Assembly: GCA_013397075.1 (NCBI GenBank)
Contig: VWZS01007432.1
Location: 601,914 to 665,913 of the forward strand
Direction of reading: 5' to 3'
From: Rhabdornis inornatus
Taxonomy: Eukaryota > Chordata > Aves > Passeriformes > Rhabdornithidae
Length of the DNA: 64,000 nt
The position numbers and the translations under genes are program-made. This document shows, piece after piece, positions 24,817 to 38,000 of this stretch (position 1 is its first letter; the number at the start of each line of letters is the position of its first letter). Below the pieces are notes generated by a model that had not been told where the DNA came from, made no database searches, and saw only the letters and a program-made list of their open reading frames with translations.

Positions 24817-24924
24817 ACCAGTGACCAATACAAGATAATACACAGATGCGTAAATAACTGTGAGTAGGTTTCCAAAACACAGACTCTGTCTAACTTTTAT
24901 CAGTAGTTTGTTTCCCTTCTGGCT

Positions 24925-25055
24925 GAGATTCTCAAAAGTGGGTGCCTAAAATTAGTCTCTCCTGGGTAAAAGCTTCAAAAGCATCTTAATAACACAGGAA
25001 TCTAAGTGCCTAGTATAGCACTTCTTAAAGGCTCTGGAAAATCTCAGCCCTCCAT
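24925..25055. repeat. Ancient interspersed repeat, class unresolved
   Basis: 'gagattctcaaaagtgggtg' with 'cctaaaattag', and the inverted partner 'aggaatctaagtgcctag' with 'ctggaaaatctcagccc', recall an old amniote repeat built of 'ttaggcacctaa' and 'tttgaaaatc' motifs in both orientations. The partial inverted symmetry may indicate a DNA-transposon relic, but I cannot name the family. Confidence 0.35.
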
Positions 25056-25540
25056 CCACATCTTTAGTGATATGATTTTTAAATGCCTGGAGCTCACGGT
25101 AGCTGCTGTGGCAGCCGAGGGTGAGGATTCTTCCAAGGACATGGGGCATCCATCACACTTTGTCTGCTGGCCTGATCCTGCTCAAGGAATCACACCTAAT
25201 ATGGATTCCCACGTTCAACACGACTCTCAACTTAAATCAGTTTTTAAAGCCTGGAGTCAGTTTCTATGCCATGGATCCCACACTAGAGCATTTGCAGTTA
25301 TGAATCAGACCACAAACGCTGTTGTTTTGGGGAAGATTTCACAGCACTGTTATTCCCATATCCACAGCTCATCATTGCTGTCAGATGTGCTAGCTCTAGG
25401 CCATAGGGGGTATAAAGGGTACCAAATAAACAAGCACAATTTCTTCTCTCATGCAAATTTTATTACAGTTGTATGGGGGATTATAAAATATTTCTGTGTT
25501 CAGCTGCTTATTATGGAAAGAGGGTTTTTTCCACAGTATT

Positions 25541-25570
25541 AAAACAAAAACAAAGAAAACAAAAACAAAA
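25541..25570. repeat. (CAAAA)n low-complexity tract
   Basis: A-rich units separated by single C or G bases form a short simple repeat. Confidence 0.8.
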
Positions 25571-28500
25571 TTTCACCCTGAAAGAAAGGAATCCTGGCAC
25601 AGCTATTTCAGAGTAAGCTGTTCCATACTCCTAGTTCTGCAAGAGCTCCTCATGGAAAATACAGAACAAAAAGCAGTTTTTCTTTCTAGGAGAGTTTCAG
25701 TTACTGAGCAGGCCAGCATGAGGAGCAGAAATCAATCAGCAAAGGAACACCGAGGTCTATTCCATGTAACTCTGGGATGTGTGTGCAGGATGCTGATCTC
25801 TGGGATCTTATGGCCTAGGGGAGCATCCCACCATGGAATACAAATTTCAGAAAGAAAGGGGGCAGCCTTTGCCATTCCTAGCTGTCTCTCTCACAAGGAC
25901 AGAGGGACACAGCTGAAGGAAACCCAGGCCAAAGACTGGAAGGGACCAACACAGCCACAGAATCCCTGGCAGATGCCAAGGGAGAAGTGTCTTCAGAAGC
26001 CCTCCTCAACCATGCTTCCAAATCACTGCTGGTAATGGGAAGGGAAACTTTGCTGCTGACCAAGAAATAAAAGAGAAGCAGTAAAAAAACAGACAGGGCA
26101 AGCCTTAAGTCAGTGCAAAACCTCTTTGTTACAGCTAGATCTCAGCCAGCATTTTACTCACTGATTTTAGCCTTGCTCTTGTTTCCATATGGGTCACCTA
26201 GAGGTTATGGCTTCCTAATCTTATGTATTGATCTCATGTCTGAGCTGTTTTCAGGATATATCATATGTCTCTGCACTGCTTGTCGAGCATTTGTTATGTT
26301 ATCAGAATTCATGCCATGCCAGTCGGCTTTACCACGTACAGGGTCACATACAGTACATCATCTGAAGTCTCCAAATGAGGTTTTCTGATTAAATAAAAAT
26401 CTTTATTCGCAAGGTGAAAATCCTCCACGCAAGTCGTCTCTATCGTTAACATTTTCTTTTGCTATTAATATTGTTTCCAGTGAGCTATTCACTGGGGAGC
26501 AAGTACAATGAAGGAGAGGCACTGGAAGGTCAGAAGGAATCAATATTAATGAAAAGTAAACATACAAGTCAGGGAGGAATCACAAACCCAGTTTGAAGCT
26601 AATTTGGTTTTTTATTCCAGCAAATATGCATGGTGGCTTTTGCATTGTATTCACAAAGTTCTTGTTTGGAAGTGTTGTTAGGAACTTTTGAACTCCCTTC
26701 AGTTTCTAAGCTGCTGCACTGTCTGCCAAACACTTTTGTTCAACCAGGGCCTCAATGCAGGCCTAATTCAAGAAAATGGCAAATTTTCCTTTGGTGTCCA
26801 TGGGGGAGCTCCTGACAAGCAGTCCCCTAAGGGCCCTAGAAAAGACACCAGCTATGTTTCCAGCAGCATCATAAGCCTTTTTCCAAGCTCTCCTTCTCCT
26901 TGGATGTAGAGCAAATCTTCAACATACGGCTGTGCTCCATGCTAAATATGGAGCAGCAATCAAACATCTGTGGAGAGTTCATATTTGGCATGTTTACACG
27001 AGTATTTATTCCTCCTTTGTCTTCAGGCAGCAACTACTACATAATGTATTTGGTATGATTAATTGTGGGAATGTTGTTCATCCCAGCATAGCATGACATC
27101 TCCAATTACATGACATCTTTCTCTCATTTGTAAGGGAAGAAGTGATTTCTGTATCTTGACATATTTATCATTGTTAGGGTGAGCTAGTTATCTTATATGG
27201 GCCTGCTCCCTGGTTCTCAGGGCTGACAGATTATGGTTTCACATTAAAATCACATATGCCTTGTTATTGCAGCTGCATCTTGAAAGGAAAGCAAATAGAG
27301 GAATCTCCACCACACAAGAGCTGTAAGATGATGTTTTCTTCAACGAGCCAGTGGTTTGCAAGGTTGTTCTAGGCTATTGTCATTTATCCAGTTACTGGGT
27401 ATTTGATTTTCCCAGTATTTTTTTTAAATCTCAACAATGGAAAATGTAACATACGTTTCCATAGTCTTGCACAAGCTCCAACTGATCACAAACCTTCCCT
27501 CTGGGTGGGATTTGCCTCACCTATTTTGAGTCATCTATTTAAAAGCTGGACATCTGCTCGAAATCAAGCACTCGGTCACCAGTGACAGACAGACGCTTCT
27601 TGAGAGAGGATTTGTCCCACGTGGTTTCAACATAAAATTTCAGATATGAGGAAAGTCTAAGGATTCAGTATTTTTGCCCAATTATTAGTTAAAAAAATAA
27701 AAAGGCATAATACATCTTTGTGGCTCTGCTTCAAAAGTTGCAAAACTTTTTATCTTCAGCATTTTTCAAATGTGTTAACGCAAAGATGTATTAAAAAATC
27801 TCTCAAGAGTTCTGTGAGATCCAGGGTAAAATTCTCATCCTGGTGGACTCCACAAAACTGTACAAAATTCAAGATACCAGGCAGCATGAGAAAACTGGGC
27901 GTCTCTAGACTTCATGTTTTGAGTGGACAATTTAGCTACGGAAGCACTTGTCATGCAGTTTAAGCTGGGGCCAAGCATCAGAAGGATGTAGAGGACCAAA
28001 GGTCCAGTCATGGAAACAGGGAAATAAGCCTTAATCATTGGATAAACAGCATTCCTTTCAGTTCCTTGCACTGAGACTCTAGACAATTTAAATATATTTT
28101 ATTTAAAGCAAGGCGCCATTTGCCTGCCCTGGAGTTTGCAAAGTAAAGGTGTGAATGCAAAGGTCCATGTGCAGTTTAACTCATCCACTAATGAACTAAA
28201 TGAAAATCAGAGCTAATAAAAAATCTGCTCAGCAACTTGCATGCCAACCTAAATTGTCTCAGGAGTGTAAAACTTAGTATTTCAAAGAAAACTTAAGAAT
28301 CAGAGATTTGGGAAAACACAGCAGGCCAACACAATGGTCTGAGAAAAGTTTCACCAATGAACAAGACGGCTCCTGGTGTCCTGATAATTTTGCTGTTTGT
28401 CGTAGATGTTCTGTTGCCTCTGAGCAGAAGTGACTCCTTGCACATACTCAGACAAGTTACAAACATGGAAATGGTTTCTTCTAGAGGTGCCTGAACAGGA

Positions 28501-29066
28501 AAACAGCTCCACAAGGAAATGTAGGGGTGGGTGTTCTTATTTGCCAGCACATCAGCATATTTCCCCACCCTCCTCATTCCAAGGCTGCTTTTATTGGTGA
28601 AGGCAGAGCTGCAGAGGCCAAGATCAAGTGAACATTCACTTCAGTAACTGCTGAATTCCTCAGTCTAGAAACTGTATTCTGTAAGCTAGGGAAATGGACT
28701 GCACAAAACCTCTTTCCATCTCTGCAAAACACAATATTCTGGAAGCACAACCTTGTGTTTTTCATTAGAGTTATTGGTATGATAATTACTTGGTTATTAA
28801 CACTTAATGCAAACTCTTGCAAACCGTTTCAACTGCAGTGCTGCAGCTTTGTTTCTGCTGCTGTGGGAATGAGAGGGAAGAATTGGTAGCCCTTCCTTTC
28901 AAAAAATGGGCCTGCATAAATTATATCCCAGTATATAATTCTTTGTTGAACTGTCCACGGGGGGGCTGGAGGACCAAGTCTCTAATTTTTCATTAACCTG
29001 CACTTGCCACTGGTAAGTGTGCAGTTTCTTGAGTTAACTATTTTTGTATAGACACAAAAAGGCAAG

Positions 29067-29081
29067 ACACACACACACACA
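29067..29081. repeat. (AC)n microsatellite
   Basis: Seven AC units run in a row. Confidence 0.85.
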
Positions 29082-32000
29082 GAGCACTAATGTCCAAGGC
29101 AGTAGCAGCAATATAGATAAGTTTTCTCTTCCATAGCTTATAATTAAGGGTTATCATTAATGGACCTGGAGAACTTCCTAAAAGGACTAATTAGTGTTTT
29201 AATTGGTTCTCTCACCATCGTATTTTTGTTTACCCATACCCAGAGGATCTCCAGCTGTGTAAAGCAGTTTTCCAATTAATAATGCATTTGAACTTAACGG
29301 CCCAGTTTTTCTGACTCAGCCATTTTTCCGCCTGGTTTATTTAGCTGACTTACAGCATGTAATTTCCACATATTTCTCAGCAGCTGGAACCCACTGAATG
29401 CTGCCACTGTCCCTGGGCAAGTGCTGCCTGGTACCCTCCATGTCCTCTGTGGGAGTCCTTGTAGCCCTCTCTTGGCAGATGGAGAAATGCCTTTGTAAAG
29501 GTCCGCTGCTGCATTCGTGGTTTCTCTCAAAGCTTCACGGCCAGCCCCTTCTAGTCCTCCCATTTCCTGCAGGGTTTTGGTTGTTTGGTTTTTTTTTTCT
29601 TTTTTTTTGCAGCAATGACTCAGCTGTTTATTTTCCTCTTCCTGCTTCTTCTTTCATTCTGTGACTGAGCTTTTTTCACCCACTGGGCAGTACAAGAAAG
29701 GTGAGGGATTCCTTTTTCTTGTACAAGCAGGAGAGGGCAGGGAATAACTGATAACATAAGAGAGAGAAAGGTGAAAAAACCAGCCTGTACCCCCAAGCTT
29801 CTTCCTTCTAGCCCTAAGAAGAGTCCTTTAGGAGAGTTGATCTCACTGGCCTTGCTGTATTGACTTATCAGGTGTGCATCACCTGCTCTCAGCTGGTGGT
29901 GGAAGAAAAAACAAAAAATATCACAAAAGAGGAAAGTCTCATGGCTGAAACTAGGAAGCATGCAACCCAAATTAAAGGACCAAACTGCTCAGATACACTC
30001 CTGAACCTCCTGAAGCAATCCTGTTGCCAAACCAGTCCTTCCTCACTTAATTGAAGAAGTTGCTGGTGATCTTTTACCAACCATTTGACATGTCCTGAGG
30101 AGATGAAGGTTACCCCAGCCTGAAATAAGGAGTGTCATGAAGCAAAATAATGCATGGGAACATGAACCACCTAAAAAAAAAAATAAAAATGCAATGAGCA
30201 CAGTGCCTCCAGCACACCTGTTTCAACTTCCACTGGAGTAGAACAGCACGGAGATGAACTTTGCAAATCCCTGCACAAAAACTGCTCTGTCCAATCCCAT
30301 CACCTGGATCAAAATAACATGTGAGGGAGCCTTGCAAGCAAGCACTAGGAGGATGGGCAGGTCTCAGCTCAGAGCCCATTGCCAGCCCAGCAATGCACAG
30401 TTAAGAGACAGCCTGTTTTCTCCTCTCCACAGTAGCTCTTGGAATGCCCAAGAAAAGAAGACACTTTAACACAGCAGCAACAGTAGCACTAAAAAGAACT
30501 CTTGTGTGCTAAATCACAAGGAAAAAAACAATTATTATCCTTTTCTTCTTTGTGTTCTTTTTGTTTTCCTGCCAAATACCAGAGAGAACAAAATAGCAGG
30601 TTTTTTGCTGCGCAAGGCAAACTTGTAAAATCAGAGGGAAAACAAATCCTGAGCAAATAACTCAAAGCAAATAGCTGGAGGAAGTGAGGCTGGGGAGGTA
30701 GGCAGCGGGAGGACCAACTGATACATTTCCAGTGTTTGCTGTATTAAGCCTTGAAGTAGGAAGATAAACAATGAACGGACATCTCCACAATCAAGAAATG
30801 CCCCGCTTTGTTTGGTGAGAAACAAAATGCTCGAAGTGACGTCCCAAGCCTCAACTGCCACTAGCAATCCACACTGCAGCCCCAGACTCTCTTGGGGCTC
30901 TCACACCAAAACACCCTGGATCTGACTGGAGAAGAGAACCTGTGCTTAGAGCTGCAGTTCAGGATCTTGTGAACCTTCAAGACACAGGAGCATGTGCAGC
31001 CACGTGGCCAGCAGAGCCAGCTGTGGGAGCAGAGAGCCTGGGCATGCTCCTGAATGCCCAGGATTCTGATGCTGACGGTTTCTGAGCTAAGAGGGATAGA
31101 AGGAAAGTGGCCTACAGCCCTTTAGGCATCAGTGCCTCATCCCCTCTAGCCAGGACAGCGCTCTGAGCAGTTCCCTGGCCGTCAGCATCACACTGGGAGC
31201 AGAAGCAAGCCATGTTTTCTATCCCTGCACACATTCCTCTGCAGGAACAACTCCATGAGGCCAAGCCAAGCCAGCGGCTCTTGTTCATGGACTCTCCCAC
31301 CATATTGGACTCTTCATCAGGGTATTGCTTTCTCTCCTTAGTAACTCTTAATTTGAAAACTGAGCTCCAATCCCCACCTATAGGCACACAAAGGAACCTT
31401 CCTCTTTCTCCTTAACCCTGCAGTGACCACAACAGTCCTTACAATGAAGAAGTACCGAAACGTACATGCTATGTGAGTCTGTTTTCCTCCTCTTTCCTTA
31501 AAAAAGGAGTGTCTTCGCATGCAGCAAACTGAAAATCCTGCCTGTTTAAAATACAAAACAGCAGCAAACTGAAAGAGACCTGGAGAGGCCACTGCCTGCC
31601 ATAATAGGATTAAGGGCTATATCTCAGGCAATGCTTTTGGAATCAGCTGTTGCTTATCTGAGCTTCTTTGTAGAAGCTACGATCTCTTTGTACCAGACTC
31701 CGTTACTGGGCTACCTAACAAATGCTTTTTTTTTGGCTGAGTCTACAAAGCCCATATATAAAACCTGAGTTTCTTGTCACTGAATAGCCAACAAGCAGGT
31801 GCTTTAACTGGTGAAATAACTCCAATAGCCTTTGCTAGGGAGGCTGTCTCAAAGAGCAGATTGCACTTTCTCCCAGCTCCTTCATACCACACACTGAATA
31901 TTACTTGTTTTTACCACAATTAAGTCTCTGAACTATTTTGAAATCCCACACAAAGACAGTCCTGTACAACAGGCATTATGCACACATGCTTCCACATGCC

Positions 32001-35000
32001 TCCTGTTTACTACCAGGCACAACTACGTAAACCAATTCCCTGATGGTCTCTTGACACATCTCCTGTTTTCCGCCTTCAGAAAATGACAGTTCTTACAGAA
32101 AATAGGCAAGTAGGCTACAAAACAGTGGCCTAAAAATGACTTCTTACTGCTCTCCTCTCTTGCTCTCCCAGAACAGCATTTCTCCTCCACCCAATAAAAC
32201 TTTCAGAGAGCTAATGAGCTCCCTCTCATCCCTGCAGTTCTGCCCTACTGGGGTCTGCTGGTTCCAGAAGGAGCAGTGGAGAGGACTCCTGGAAACATCC
32301 CTGCCTGCCTCTCCTGCTATCAGAGCTGAGCATGCTCCCATTTTATAGTCATCAATCCCTGGAGCCCAGATCCAGTCCAGACCAGAAGAGATAACGATAA
32401 GAAAGTGCCAAGTTTTTCAGTTTCCCTTTTCTCTTCCTGCACTCTATACTTAACCTAATTTTACCAACTGAGCTGGGTGACTTTTGTAGGCAAAAGCTGC
32501 CTGCACAATGATTTCAATTCCACTCACTCTCAGCCCTTTTCTTCCACAAGTGAGAGACGATAACCATCACCTGCAATTCAATAGGCTTCATATCGTCTCC
32601 AGGAAATAATTGAACCTTTTGTGGCTTTCAGAGCAATGTTTCGATATTTTCCCTGGCATCAAAATACTGCTGGATTCTGTTTAAGTGGAAGACATGGTCA
32701 GTCTGCATTAGCTGGGCAAAGAGAAAGCCAAGAAGAAGACAAATCAGCTGCCTGCAAACAAACAGGGTAAGCAGGGCAAAACCAACAGGATGGACCAGTT
32801 CTTTCACCATGTGTTAACTGGCCTCCCTCTTTGCCTCACCCTAAAAAAAGAGATGAACTGGGAGCCTGAGCCAAAGTCTGTTATTTAAATGGGACCAGTC
32901 CCCCACTCCACCTGGTTCCAGAATAACCTGACATTTTTCTGTTCTGGCATGTGTTTACCCCTGCCCCTATTCACTACAGAGCACCACCATTACACTCCTG
33001 CAAAATTAGTCACTCCAGCTGGTATAGAAATCCCAGATGGCATGCACATTGTAAGGAGAAGCCAGAGGAAGAAACTGGACAGGCTTACCATGATCCATGC
33101 CCAAAGGAAAATCAGCTGTTTATTCTGTGCACTTGTCTGGTGCTCTCCAGTGACAGTTTGTTGGGTACAGTAGATCCCTGGATACTGTCAGCCCTGTAAA
33201 ATCTTTCAAGCAGACACAGCTCTTGAGGTGAAATCCCTTCATTCGAGCAGTCTAATGGGACACAGTTCTAATGGGACAGCCCCACCACGGCTGTGTAGCA
33301 TTACAACCACTGCAAAACCTCCAAACCTTTCCTATGGTGGTATTCAAAGACATTCCTGCAGGGCTTTCACATGCCACATCCTTCTGCCTGTCTGCCATTG
33401 GTTTCGTGCCCTGTCTCCTTGCTTAGTGCCCACAGACTTCTGCTGGAAGCGTTAATGAGAGCAATGTGCAAACAAATGTGGAAAATAATCTCTAATGCTG
33501 CAGAGGCAGAGGCCAGCAGAAACCAGAGGATGTTTTCTGGCAAAACAGCAGCAATAAGAGCTGTTCTCTAAATAAATAACATCTCAATGCATACAAGCTT
33601 AGCATTAGCAAAGAGACCTTGGGCTGTAGGCTCTAACCAGTATTTCTTACCCCTCCTCAGGGAGACACTGGTGCACAAACTCCTTTCATGAAGCCATACA
33701 CCCAGGTGGGTAAAGTCACCAAAGTTCACCCAACTCGCCAAATTTCAGGAGTCCTCACCCTTCCTGTTCTGCCTATAAAAAAGGCTTCATCTGGCTATAA
33801 AGAAATGGCTATCATCTCCATTTTTCACAGGAGAAAACAGTCCTTCAGAAAGGCCACAGCTGAGATCCCCTTCACCAGGAATGCAGGAGCTCAGAAGCAC
33901 AGCAAAGCTGCCTGGCATGACTCTCCCTGTGAATAAAATCCTATAGAAGCCTGACTTCCAGACCATTTCCTTGGACACTCCCAGGGGACAGTCCCCAGGA
34001 AGGCCCAAGAGCGTCCTGCCCCACAGGGACAGCTCCTGCCCACTCCCTGAGCACACTGGGCCCCAGGGACAGACCAAACCTGTCTGCACAAGGGCAGACA
34101 CCCCTGTGCTCCAGCCCTTCAGCTCTGCCCAGAGCTCCTCATGAGGCACAAGGGCTGCTCAGGGGCTACCACACCTTGCACAGAAATGTTGTGACAGTTG
34201 TCTAGGGGTTGTTACCACAGTCTATCACACTCTCTGGGGCTGGAGAGGCAGAGGAAGCCAAGATCAGCGGCCCATTTGTTGCCTGCCCTGATAGACATCC
34301 TATTGATAGCTCCATCTCACACTGGCAAAGCCCTTTGTACCACTCTGGGACAGCTGCTCCGATGCCAAGAATTCCTCACAGGCTGGCCAGCCCTCGTGGT
34401 GCTACCAGGGAAGCTCCAGTTTCAGCAAAGAATTTGATGGTTGTCTGGCAAGTGTATAAATCATAAAAGTAGCTTTGTTCTGCAACACTTCAAACCTTTT
34501 GAGTTCTCTCGTATGGCTGCAGTTTGCTGGCACTTGCTGTTCAATTTATATAAGCTAAGCTGTGCGAACTCATCCTTTTCCAGCCTGTAGGCAGCCTGTT
34601 ACACCACACAGGGATGCTGCCCCACTATTCCAAGCTGCATTTTGCTGACAGCAGAGACTTTTTTTTAAAAGGTGCAGCTTCTTTCAGGATTTAATTTCAC
34701 GGGAAACCCAGTGGAATCCAGGATTTAAAAACTGATTCACTCCAATAAAATCAGGAGGTTGCATCCAGGCAGGCCCTGTGCCCAGGAAAGGAGAGCAAAG
34801 CTCTCAGCTTTGCCCAAACCAAATGAAGTCCAGAACAAGTTGCCTTACCCTGGAAGATGGGGAGGATGCAAGGCAGACAGAGACTGGGAATTTTTCAACC
34901 CACAGGTTAAAAAATGGGTGCAAACAAAGAAGATTTCAGACACTTCATGCTGGACTTCCACAAATCTGTAGGCGAAGTGCTACTGTCCAAATAGTCCCTG

Positions 35001-38000
35001 GAAAAGTACACTGTGTGGATACAGGAAAAGACCCCGCTGTGCCTGTCTGCAGTGTGTGGCATTTATTGCCAGGGAGGGCACTTTATTTATTGCCAGACCT
35101 GGGGCAAAGGCAGCATTTGGGGCTTTGGGTGCCTCCAGCAGAGAGGCAATGGGGGCAGAGGCTGCCCCGATGAGCCGTGGTCCCACCCCACAGCCAGGTG
35201 GGAAAGCAGCATTACGTGGGCAGGGAATGGGTGTATCCCACGAGGGCTGGGCCAGGCTTTTATCTGCTGTGAATCTGCACAGCGCCTTTGATGTTAGTGG
35301 GTCTGACTGGTAGGTTGGTGCAGGAGCCCTGTGATAATAAGATGAAGCCAGTGGAACCTGCTCAGACACTCGGCTCATTTGAAAATCAGGATTTTATGGG
35401 GCTGCCGAGCAAGGAGAGCATCTGTACAATGCTACGTGGGGCTATGCAGGTACCCAAGCCAGAGGCAGATAATAAATGAGTGAGGAAGGACTGGAAAGAA
35501 AAAAGCTTCAGTTTTCAGCAAAACCTCCAAATTTCTTCCCAGTGCAAAGCACTGAGTTCTGTGCTTCTCCAGTCAAGCTTTTTATTCAATCTAGATCAGG
35601 TATTTCCAAACTGTTTTTTTTAAAAAGCAGCTAAATATACAGGATGTCAGGATGAGGGCTGCGCCCAAAAAAAAGGAGTAAACATCAGTCCAGGTTGCCC
35701 TTCCCACCTCAGCAGCTGCCCCACTGGACTCTCCCAAACCTGCAGGTTGTCAGAGCTCCTTCCTGGGCTGTGATTTCCTCTCTGCCACTGCCAGGCAGAG
35801 CAGGCTTTGGCACAGACTTGCCACAGCTTTTCCTCAGGATGCTGAAGTGAACTCAGGGAATCAGTCAGCACAGCTGTGGCAGTCTCAGGCTCTGGTAGAC
35901 AGACCAAGACCCCAGAGAACCCACATGCTCGACTCTCTGGCTGCTGGGAAGGACCCCAGGAGCAGCAGGACATGTGTTGGCCCTGAGTCTCTTTGCAAGT
36001 GATGGTTAAATGCCCTGTGGGCCACGAGAGTCCTGGAGAAGGACAATTGTATGAAGTGCAACCTTACATCATAAATGCCAAGGGAATCTGTGGGTGGGAG
36101 TGAAGTTAAAAAGAAGTATCTTTTGGAATTCCAGCTGGAAAAATGTGGGTGGGAAGAGATGCATTTCAAAGCTCAGGCTATGCGTATGCATTTCTAAATG
36201 TGTCTCTATGTGTGTACAGATATCCATACACCTCTTTAGGCACTGGGATACACAAACATGCAGAGCACACACCCACACCCACGTGACCATCCCTTGCCCC
36301 TTTGGTAAGCATGGAATTTAGAAGTTTTCATTTCACCTTCTTCCCCCATCTAGAGTCTCCCATACTTGACAGACCATTAAATGCTGTGTGCAAGAACACA
36401 CTGACACTGAAAGTTTCCCAGCTGCAAATATCAACATGGACAGGCTGTTTCACACTTACCAAGGAAAAAGGTTTTTCCCTCATTTATCCAGTATGTGAAT
36501 GAGCACTAACATCACTAAAACCAGTCAAGTAACATCCTGGAGTAAATGAGATCCAAAGGGGCAGTTTAAGGACACAGAAAAGCTTTAAAGCTAAGGAAAA
36601 GCTTAATGGGGGAGGCAGGGGAGGGTGGAAAAAAAGCACCTACCTGCAGGCCATGAGAAATGTTTCCCACAGGAAATTAAAACTCGTAAGTCATGCATGC
36701 CCACCTAAGCCCATGCCAGGAAGGAGAAATAAAAGACTGGGGAAGGGGAGGGAAGCAGGGATGGGAAGCAGCTGTAGCAGGACCAGTTTTCAATAACCAA
36801 TGGCTTGGACTCAGATTTCCAAGCCTCAGGACATTATCTGATGTGGAAAGGGATGGGAAGACAGCACCCTGGCTGATGGAGCTTATGCCAGCACTGTGGA
36901 CCTGTGCAAACCCTCTGGGTGGGTGATGTCCCAGCTCAGGGTCCAAATCACAGGGCAGAAGAGAGAGACAATGAGCTGTCGGCTGGCAGACACTCCTGGC
37001 TGTGGCTACAGACCCCCTGCGAAGAGAGAGGGGAGGTGGTGCTGGTAGCACCAAAAGGAGAGGCTCAAGGGAAAATTGCAGAAAGAGTGGCCAAAACCAT
37101 GCAGAAGACTCTCTGTGCATCAGTGGTGCCCTGCAGGAGGGCAGGAAGAGGATGGGGAGGGCCTTGAGTAGGACAGACCCTCTGCACTGCAGGAGAGGGC
37201 ATGTCCTGTGGTCAGTCAAGAGGCTGCGCAGAGTAAAGATGCTCACATGCCTTGAAAAGGCCAAAGCAAGTTTCCCTGGGGGAAGCCCCTGCTTCTTCCT
37301 GCAACCTTTCCCACCAGGGTTTTTCACAGTTTTCTCAGTTTTTTATTAATGCTTTCAACACCTTCCTGGAAGCCTTCCCTTTCTAACCAGCACCACGTCA
37401 CCACCAGTTCACACGACAAGCATTTCAGGGCTGAGCCCTGTCCCAGGCTAACAACAGGCAGAAATGCATTTGCCCAGCTGCTGCTGCTTCTCCAGTGGGG
37501 AAAACCAAACCTTGCAAGGAGCAGCCCTTTCAGGATGAGTGGTAACTCCATGGGGTGGATACATCAGGTCTGCACCTCTTCCATCCCTCTTTCTTGAAGC
37601 AGCCCTAGATCGGGAGACGGATGTCTTCCCTGGGTGGCCCAGCCCAGCCAAGCCTGATTCCCCTGTCTGGTGACCATTTTTTCTCCATTTCTTCTGAAAT
37701 CTTATAGTCTGCAGAGGTTATTTCTGGGAGTTCCTGTTGATGGCTGTATTTTTGTCCCAAATGCAACGCCTGTCACTGAATCTCTCAGAGAAGAGCCACA
37801 CTGCTGTGGAGAGGAAAAGGAGAGGTACCAACATCACTGTCATAAAGAAGGAGATAAAAATGCACCACTTGCTTTGAGATTTTCTGTTTTTCTAACTGTC
37901 TGGTTATTTAATTAATCTCCTGTTCACTTCCTAATTTTTCCACGTATATTTCCTCTGTGACTATTCCCCTCACAGACTTCCTCATGCTCCCAGCACACCT

